NCBI RefSeq assembly: GCF_964355755.1
Contig: NC_092677.1
Span: forward strand, 19,252,101 to 19,316,100
From: Antedon mediterranea
Lineage: Eukaryota; Echinodermata; Crinoidea; Comatulida; Antedonidae
Length of the DNA: 64,000 nt
Reading direction: 5' to 3'
Shown: positions 11,500 through 21,400 of the stretch, piece by piece
How positions within the stretch are numbered: the first letter of the stretch is position 1
Layout of the letters: each line of letters opens with the position of its first letter
Made by a program: the position numbers and the translations under genes
Notes under the pieces: generated by a model
Database searches by the model: none
The model's input: the letters and a program-made list of their open reading frames with translations, nothing else
What the model was told of the DNA's origin: nothing

Positions 11500-12460
11500 A
11501 AAACAAAGTTTCGTTTTTCAAGGTTGCCTTTATGCTTTTATTTCAAAGTTATCATTAAAAATACAGTTTATTCATAATTTACAGCCCTCTGTTGGGACAC
11601 CGCTATTATTATTAATACTTCCCTGTGAAACGAGAATGTCAAAAGTGTAGTGCGTAAAAATGTCCTTTGATATTAAATTACACAAAATATATTTGAAAGC
11701 ATATTTAGAGTTTAATAACAAATATTGAACTGTAGTTTTGGGGTTTAAAAAAACTTATATATAATTAAATGTATTCACTTATAAATACAATCACTTATAC
11801 TGTTTTAAACACAAAAAAAAGGTTTATAAAATGCTAATTAAAAAATATATAAATTATTGTTATTAATATGATCCGTCTTCACCACTACCCTACAACTGGA
11901 ATGTTACATACAAATATGCTGCCAACAGTTAATGACTACTACCACAGAACCTTATAACACAAGAATATCCTCTCTGTGATACTCCAGCCCATTAGCTCTA
12001 TTCTATCCTACAATTCAAAATTATTATGTGATTCCAACAAACAGAAGATTCTTGTTATAAATTATTTGCCACTACCGAATAATAATCACATGCTTGTGCA
12101 GTATCACAAAATCATCCTCAACCTCCTTGTTATAAAATTATAATTATAATGTTAGACTTCATTCATCCTTACATCAATTTAACTGTAATTAATACATATC
12201 TAATGTTGGGTAATTAAAAAGTACAAAATAGTTTTAAATATTTGTAATCTATGTAATTAATTTTCACTTGTAATACAAAGTAATCCAACCCACAAAAAAA
12301 AAACAAAGTTACCATTACACATAAGTACTGGAATAATTTCATATGGCTTCTGCCTATTATATAAGTGGAAGTTAATTGTTTTACTTTTTTGGACTTATGT
12401 ACAATTACCTTCCACTTACCAAGGTACAAACAAATACCACCACCATGTTCAGTATGACAT
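11500..12460. other. Convergent intergenic spacer, no gene seen
   Basis: AT-rich DNA between the 3' end of the TIN2-like gene and the stop codon of the cathepsin A-like gene. I see no conserved ORF, RNA gene or clear repeat. It should hold the 3' UTR of the minus-strand gene, but I found no convincing AATAAA on that strand. Confidence 0.5.
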
Positions 12461-15400
12461 TTAGTATGGGCGATTATATAAGAAGTTGTAGAGAAGTTGA
12501 TGAGCAGCATTTGGGTTATCCATCGCTGCCATATGTCCAGCTCCCTATAAAAACAAGCAAACAATTCAAGTCAAGTTTACAATTCTTTAACAAAAACAAT
12601 TACAAAGGAGAGTGATTCATGACCTTTTCAAAAGCCAGACACTTTTGGGCTTGTATGTTTGGTTATGCATTTTAAGGAGCAACAGAATCTTGGACATAAA
12701 TCAGGGGCAGTTGCAGGACTATTTTAAGGGGTTACCCAAGAGTCCAGGGACATAATAGAAACCAAATATTTGCGCCACAGAAAAAAAACAATACCTTAAT
12801 TGTAACAAAGGCCAAGTGGTCTTCATATTCCTGTATGAATCCAGCAATCTGATCATATCCATTGTTATATAGCCATGGACGCCATTGCACAGACACAGTC
12901 TTCCCAAGATCCTTCACAAACCACTCGTTACCAAGGGCATTGCAAGTTAAGTCTACATCACCATTGTAAAATAGAAATCGTAACTCCTACAAAGAAAATA
13001 ATTTAATATTTTTGTCATAATAATAGTATTGAATTTTGTCAATTAAATGAGTTGAAAAGTTGTTCAACAACATTAATTATATAAATATTACTTTCCTGTT
13101 TTATAGTAGAACTAATACTGGTAGGGATACACTCAAGTGTATTATATTTTTTTTTAAATTTAACATTATACAATAAGACAGTGATATAGTGAGGACGAAG
13201 GAAGACATCGCCTCATTTTTTAAAATCAAATTAATTTAATAAATTCTTATGTTCTCTAAGGGCTTATTTATTTTCCATACATACTTTCTGGATCCATGTC
13301 ATTTACCAGTAAATAAAGGGAAATAAATATGGCTTGACTTTTATTGGATTAAACTGCACAGGAAAAAACCCTAGAATAGTTCATCAAGTACCAGTCGGAT
13401 CAACTGCTTAGAATTTTCCTCCATTCAGTTTACGTCCACTACAATCAAAAACTTGCTTGAAATTACAATATTTGTCTAATAAAGCATTTATAAATTGTAA
13501 AATATCTTACGTAAAGAGCCAACAGTTTCTTATACATATCCGTTAGATCTTGATACTTCATTACATATGAGTCTGCAATGTTATCATTGCACACAGTCCA
13601 TGCTGGTACTCCACTATTAATGTGTAGTGCTTGCCGTACATAGGGGTTGTTCAAGTACGTTGTTATGGCAGTAGTGTTAATACATGGTAGGACATTGTCT
13701 CCCTTTGATAGGCTCTTTATATAAAAAAAAGTTAAACGGTGTTATCTTTATACCTGGCACAACAATTATTCATTAGTAACTCAATCAAAAATAAATATAG
13801 ATGACAAATTTCGTTTTTGTAAAAGCACAAGTTAACGGAGTACTTACTCGAACGTTTCGATCTCTATCAGAGATCCTTCTCAACTGACTGCGGAGTGTTA
13901 ATGCAGCTTGGTCATTCTTGACGTCATCTGTTGATGACGTTGTACGCCTCCGGTTGTAGGTTGGAGGTTGTGCGGGGCTCGGCCAGGTGATGTGTCTATC
14001 AAATCATTGTACAAATGCGAGAGTTCGTGGGCTCCAGTGTCCCGGTTCATGGTCTTCTCTTTATTTCTCCTTATATGTAATGATTCTCTAATCTGTCTGT
14101 CTTTGCGTTTAGGCTCTTTGGTTAAGATGGTAGCCTCCCAGTTCGGTACATGATTGTGTTTTATGACATGTTCTGTAATGGCAGATTTGTGTATGATCGA
14201 AGATGTGGATGTTCTGGAGGCCCTAGTCATTACTCCCCCCGTGTTTGTTGTAACATCTTTTTTGTGATCATTAATTCGTGTTTGTAATGCCCTCCCTGTT
14301 TCCCCAATGTAAACTTGTGGACAGTTGCGGCAGGTGACTTCGTAGATTACTCCACATGTATCCATCTTCTCGATTTTATCTTTTGGGTGGACGAGGCTAT
14401 TCTTGATTTTATTTTGGGGTAGGAAATAGGTTCCGACATTGTGATAGGAGAGAGTGCGTCGTATTCTTTCTGCCATTCCTTTTACATAGGGGATTCCTAT
14501 GCTACCTCGCATCTTGATCTTTTCCTTCTGTGGTTCGTGTCCTTTGTTCTTTTTTCTTTTTTGGTTTTCCATAACTCTCTGGAAGGACCACTCTGGATAC
14601 TGGCAGTTGTGTAACGCTTTCTTGATGTTATCCATCTCAACTTTCCTCAAATCCATATCTCCCACTACCTTCTCAGCTCTGTCCACAAGCGTGTTTATAA
14701 GCCCCAGTTTGTGTTCGAGTGGATGATGTGAGTTGAAATGTAAATATTGGTCTGTGTGAGTGGGCTTCCGATAGACTGAGGTGGTAACTGTTCCATTGTC
14801 ATTGAGTGTGATGAGCATGTCCAGGAAAGGTATTGTGTTGTTTGTCATCGATTCTGTGGTGAACTTGATATTGTCAGTTATATCGATGTTATTAAGATGT
14901 GTGTTAAATGTATGTACTGTACCTATGGGGATGATAGCTAATACATCATCAACGTATCGTTTCCAATACACAGGCTTGATGTTAGTGGGTGCCGTGTTTA
15001 TGGCTTGATGTTCGAGCCACTCTAGATACAAGTTCGCCAATATAGGACTTATTGGGCTTCCCATAGCAATGCCTTGTATTTGCCTATAAATGTTACCATT
15101 GAACGAGAAATAGGTTTTGTTCACAATTAAACCGAGGAGCTCCATTATGTCTGTCACATGTAGTTTAGTTCTATCCAGAAGTGTCGGATCTGTTGTTAGG
15201 CGATTTTCGACAACTTTGAGGGCCTCTTCTCCTCCAACCTACAACCGGAGGCGTACAACGTCATCAACAGATGACGTCAAGAATGACCAAGCTGCAGTAA
15301 CACTCCGCAGTCAGTTGAGAAGGATCTCTGATAGAGATCGAAACGTTCGAGTAAGTACTCCGTTAACTTGTGCTTTTACAAAAACGAAATTTGTCATCTA

Positions 15401-18400
15401 TACAAAATCGAAGCTAAATGAAATTCTTTCAACAAAAATAAATAAATAGCTGTATTTACTTTGATTCAATTGTAAACTTTTTAGTCATCTTAGAACCTAT
15501 AGAATAACCATTTATACTGTAATTCACATTGCATTGTGAATATTAATCAAGGGTGTACATTAGGAACTGACACAGCGTGTATATGTACGTATATATGTCG
15601 AATATAGAAGGGCAAGAAGATAAATTGCTGAAAATGACTAATAATAGCGACATGCTCAAAATTGGCAAAACGATCGTAGCCTACTTTTTCAAACTCATTT
15701 GCAAACTACAGAAAAATAACCTCGTAGAACCAGTTGGTAGGTTATTAAATCCACGTCCTAAAAAGGGATTCTCCACTTGTCGCAATTTCAAAAGCCAGTT
15801 TGCTCTTCCTATCTAATAAGTGCATTTGTTTTTTCACTGCCCTACCTGTGATTTACGAAATGTATCAGGGATAAGTGTGCGATTAATTAATTAATATTCA
15901 ACGCAATAAGTGAATGACATTAATTAATCAGGTCCTTAACATAGCCTATTGTGTGCGGCTTTTCAAGAAACATTAGTGTTCAAAGTATAAGCATGTTCTT
16001 ATATTCAGTGACTTCGAATGACCAATTTAGTAGTATTAATACAGAATAAATACATTTACATATAGATATTAAAAGGTATGTTATTGCACAAGTATATAAT
16101 AGCAACAGGTTACACTGTCATGTCAATGGACCTTCCCGGAGTCCATTGTTGTAACACTATAACTGTTTACTGGAGATAGCATACAGTGAATTTTTTCATT
16201 TAACAGGGTGAATGAATTAAACTGATAGTTGCCTATCAAATACCTTTCTACTGAATAGGTCCTCTCCATGTTTGCTGTACTTGTCACGGCTTGGGTATTT
16301 CTTGCTCTCTACACAGTCAGAATTTAGATTGTAAATGTTCAGTCCAACAGATGTGACCATTTGGTAAATTCCATTTACCTAAACAGGCAAAAATGTTTAA
16401 AAGATTTACATTTCACAGGTTGTATTTTTGCCAATTTTAATTTGATATACAGTAACTGCTAATTAAAGTGGGGAAGAAATGTGTCATTGTTTGTTTTATT
16501 TTAAATTTGTTTTAAAAATAATATTTAAATTATGCATTTTATGATTTCCCCATTATTATGATGAATACATTTTTATTCCCATTAATAATTGGAGCTGGAT
16601 GTTTTCATACACACACTATTTGCAAACTTCACATAGCATAACGTGGTAAAAAACTACTACAGTATATTGCAATATTACTTACAGTATCTGTACAGTTACT
16701 ATTGGTGTTATTGAAGTAAGAACACTGGTCGTCTTCACAACATTGGTCTTGAAGTAATGTCCACTTGCTAAACACACATGATATAAAAATTATATATGTA
16801 ATATAATAAATTGCTTGTAATAGGCAGACTTCACAATGAGAGATTCAATCTTTCTACATCATCAACAATCTATATTATAATTCACCAAATCTCTTTGCAT
16901 ATGTCTGTCTGTCTGTGTTTATTCAGAGACTAGGGGGTTGCATGGTCTTCAAACTTGGTGGGTGGGTGCAGCTCGGTATAAGAAAGAGCAAGTTTGGTCA
17001 AGGTCAAAATTTTAAAATTGCTCCAATCGAGCTGAAACTTTTTAAAACTTGGTGTGCAGGTGCAGCTCTTTTCTCATGAAGAAATTGCAAATATTAAACC
17101 TGTTGTAAAATCACAAATTTGTATACCAACTTTACAGAATTGTTAAAAGAGCCCAAGACCTAAAAACCTTTTCTTCAGGCAATGTGTCAAACACTTTTTT
17201 ATAAATATATAAAATAGGAGTAATAGTAATTTCTAATAACTGAAAAACAGAATAGTTCCCAGAGGAGCTTGGCCTTCAACTAAGCAAGATCTTGGTTGAC
17301 AATTAGTTCAAGACTTTGTATGATAATGTTATATACATGCTTACTCATTTCCAATCAATCCATGGTAATAAATATATGGAACGATTGAGTCTACATTCTT
17401 CTGTACACTGTTCAATCCATTCCCAGAAGCAATACCCTAAAATATAAAAAGTACTTAAATAATTGCCAAATAATAAGTTTATTAACATATTACATTGAGT
17501 CATTCATTTAGCACTCCTATCATTTGGTTAAACCTGGTTGTTTGGGTGGTGGTTGTTTGGGTGGTGGTTGTTTGGGTGGTGGTTGTTGGGTGGTGTTTGT
17601 TTGGGTGGTGTTTGTTTGGGTGGTGGTTGTTTGGGTGGTGGTTGTTTGGGTGGTGGTTGTTTGGCTGGTGGTTGTTTGGGTGGTGGTTGTTTGGGTGGTG
17701 GTTGCTTGGGTGGTGGTTGCTTGGGTGGTGGTTGCTTGGGTGGTGGTTGCTTGGGTGGTGGTTGTTTGGGTGGTGGTTGTTTGGGTGGTGGTTGTTTGGG
17801 TGGTGGTTGTTTGGGTGGTGGTTGTTTGGGTGGTGGTTGTTTGGCTGGTGGTTGTTTGGCTGGTGGTTGTTTGGCTGGTGGTTGTTTGGCTGGTGGTTGT
17901 TTGGCTGGTGGTTGTTTGGCTGGTGGTTGTTTGGCTGGTGGTTGTTTGGCTGGTCAGTCAGTAAAAATGTACATTAAAATGTTATAATTTGTAATTTGAA
18001 AATATTAATAACCAATTGTTTTTTGTACATACAAAGAACAACTCTACAGTATGTTAATAATAACAACCATGCACAACATAGCAACAAAGACTGTTCACAC
18101 TGACATGTACCTGCATACACATGCTTGAGTGCTCATAGCCCCTTTCTCACAGATGTGCCTGCAATACAGTGCTGGCGTCGTGCCGGTATCGTTACCGGCA
18201 TATACCCATTCTCATCGGACTATCGTGCCGGAAATATAACCGGTATATACCGGCTTTCTGGGTGTGTAGAAAACAACGACCTCGAATTGGACGACCCCAA
18301 CGACCCGGGCGACCTCGAATTGGACGACCTAGAATTGGACGACACGAAACCGACGACCCCTATAGCCTAGCCTAGGCCTAAGTGTGGTATAACATCCCAA

Positions 18401-21400
18401 AGCCGAACATAGCCAAAGATCTTTAAACCATACCTTATATAATACTCGCAAGCAAACAATTGATTGAAAAAATACAGAAATATCGCCATTTGATACTGAA
18501 TGTGTCGACACGAACAAACGAACAGATATGGAACGCCAAGAGTGCATCATTAAAACTGCATTCGACTCGATTAAATACATCTCGTCTTCTTATAACAAAC
18601 AATATAGGCCTACCAAGCAGCGTGTTGTGAACATGTGCATGAGGAGGGCCATAAGAAAGCTTTACATTTCACACATGCATTGTATACGGTCAAACTTTAC
18701 CCGCCGCTGAAAAGGGGGCCGTTTTGACCTGGTTTGCCATGTTTATGATATTTCGTGTGCTAATCGAGTCGAATGCAGTTTTAATGATGCACTCTTGGCG
18801 TTCCATATCTGTTCGTTTGTTCGTGTTGACACATTCAGTATCAAATGGCGATATTTCTGTATTTTTTCAATCAATTGCTTGCTTGCGAGTATTAAGGTAT
18901 GGTTTAAAGATCTTTGGCTATGTTCGGCTTCGGGATGTTATACCACACTTAGGCCTAGGCTATTACCCCTAATAATTAGGGGTCGTCGGTTTCGTGTTAT
19001 GGGTCGTCGGTTTCGTGTTATGGGTCGTCCAATTCTAGGTCGTCCAATTCGAGGTCGCCCGGGTCGTTGGGGTCGTCCAATTCGAGGTCGTCGCTTTCTA
19101 CACACCCCCGGCTTTCTGTGAGAAAGGAGTCGGGCATATTCGGCCAATATAAAGTCTCTGACAAAATAATTATTGAGGGCGTCCTTTATTGTTGTGTTAT
19201 TGTGTTATACCACACTTAGGCCTAGGCTATTACCCCTAATAATTAGGGGTCGTCGGTTTCGTGTTATGGGTCGTCCAATTCGAGGTCGCCCGGGTCGTCC
19301 AATTCGAGGTCGTCGCTTTCTACACACCCCCGGCTTTCTGTGAGAAAGGAGTCGGGCATATTCGGCCAATAAAAAGTCTCTGACAAAATAATTATTGAGG
19401 GCGTCCTTTATTGTTATTATTTTTGTCTAGCGATGATATGGCGGCGAATGTTAAGTTACAGATTATTATCTTCCTTTATAGCATATTTATGCAATACATG
19501 CTATGTACAGTATATTGTGCATATATTATACAGGTATAGCAATTAATTTGCCGTCATCGGCAATCTGTAAAACACCTTAGAAGGCTGTAGGCCTACAATT
19601 TACAAGGCGACGAAAGGTCAGGCACCAACAAAGAGCTATGTTATGGCCTAGCCTAGCGGCCTATAGATTATGCTACAAATCTCTTCTTGTCCCCTTATTT
19701 TAAGCAGCTCTCTTATCTCATTATCCCTCCAGTTCGACATTATTATTGTTAATTGAATTGAATAGGCGCCAAAGTGATACACTTGACCGCGCAAGGTGTC
19801 AAAGCCTCGACGGGGAACCCCGGAATATAACGGCGATACCTTCTCACAGAATGCCCGTCTGGCATTGCGGGGAATATCCCTAGAATATTACTAGGTCTAA
19901 AGCAGGTAATGTCGATCCCGGCATGGTGCCGGCATGATGCCAAGACGACCCGTTCTCACAGAAAACCATACCTGCATGGTAATGGTATATTCCCGCAATA
20001 TTCCTGGCACACAACTCTGTGAGAAAGGGGCTCACTGACATGTACCTGCATACACATGCTTGAGTGCAATGGTTCCTATCAACATACTGTATGAACTAAA
20101 AACAAAACAAGGCTTACTATCTCAATTATGTGTAACTTACTTTCAGATTCATGCCTTCTGCTTCATTAATCATCTTCATTGCTAATAAAGTGACATAAAC
20201 CGAGGCATAACTTTCCCCTACCAGGTACAATGGATTCACCTTAAAACCACTGTACTTTGTGAAGAATGATTGTAAAGCAGCATAATGATCTTCTGTGATC
20301 TATTGAAACAACAGAATTAAAGTTTATTAAACAAAAATTGACAGGGAACCAAAACCCTTAATTTTTAACCTTTAAAAACATTATATTATACTAGAGGGTG
20401 AGCTCGCTCCCCCTCTAGGAAGTGTAGACGATGGTTCTCGGAATGATAAAAATGTTCTCCTTGTACGTTTTCTGTCGGTTACCATCATTGAAAATGCTTG
20501 ACATTCGTAAAACTAAACTACTCTGTGGGCCTGTTTCTGCTGCAACTGCTCAAAATACGGTATAAAATACAGTATTTTTTATACCGTATTTTTTAGTACC
20601 CCGTTTCTGCTAACAATACTTCTTGGGTGGTCGTGTTAAATTTCATCCTTTTTACCCAAATGGTTATTCATTTATTTGGTCAATAATTAAAATTCGCAAT
20701 AAAGGAAGTTCACTTTCAACAGTCTTGCTCTAGTGATGGGGACAAGTAATTCGTTGCCTCCCCGAGTTATTGTCTTTTTGTTGTACTGCTTTCGCAGGCT
20801 CTTCAGCTTTGAGTTTACTTGCTTTGGAGACAATTAGTCATTAATTCCGTACTCCTGCTTTATTTTTTTAGAAATGTCTTTATAAATGTGGTTGTCCCTT
20901 TTATTACTGTACCTTTTAGTTGGCCGGACATTTTAGCTTCCCCACCCCACACAGATTTATATAGTAAATACTGTGACGTCTTTGCTCCACATTTTTGTGT
21001 AAAACAGCTGACAGCGACAGAAAATAAAAACACGCTGTTGACCTCATGTCGCAGGTAAAAAAATACGGTATTTTTTATTGGCAGCAGAAAAGGGTACAAA
21101 AAATACGGTATAAATTTGTAAATACCGTATTTTATCCACAAATTTTGTGGAAAAAATACGGTATACAAAATATGGTATTTTTTTTATGAGCGCAGTTTCT
21201 GCTGCCAAAAAAATATGGTATATAGGCCTATACGGTATTAAAAAAATACCGTATAACATACGGTATTTTCTTGGCAGCAGAAACAGGGCCTGTTTCACAG
21301 TGTTTTAGATGATTAATAACATTTTAAAGTATAGTGTTTATTGTTTGGTAGGGCCCTTTGGGGAGGCGGGGTTCATTTGAGGGAGGTGCTTATTCGAGGG

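Larger units (their letters stand above)
13797..15401 (-). mobile_element. 5'-truncated Penelope-like retroelement bounded by inverted 171-bp repeats
   Basis: The element sits in the intron between the cathepsin A-like exons 16378-16244 and 13714-13511, in the host gene's orientation. A 171-bp sequence at 13797-13967 recurs inverted at 15231-15401 with one mismatch seen. The ORF between them has a partial reverse transcriptase and a GIY-YIG endonuclease, the combination that defines canonical Penelope-like elements. Such elements usually carry direct or partial terminal repeats and often insert with an inverted truncated copy; this copy shows the inverted form. Low divergence between the arms suggests a fairly recent insertion. 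No clear target-site duplication was found. Confidence 0.92.

Noticed and set aside
17495-17987. Three overlapping plus-strand ORFs (WWLFG, CLGGG and VVVWV repeats)
   Set aside because: By-product of a 15-bp repeat in a cathepsin A-like intron; all three frames are open.
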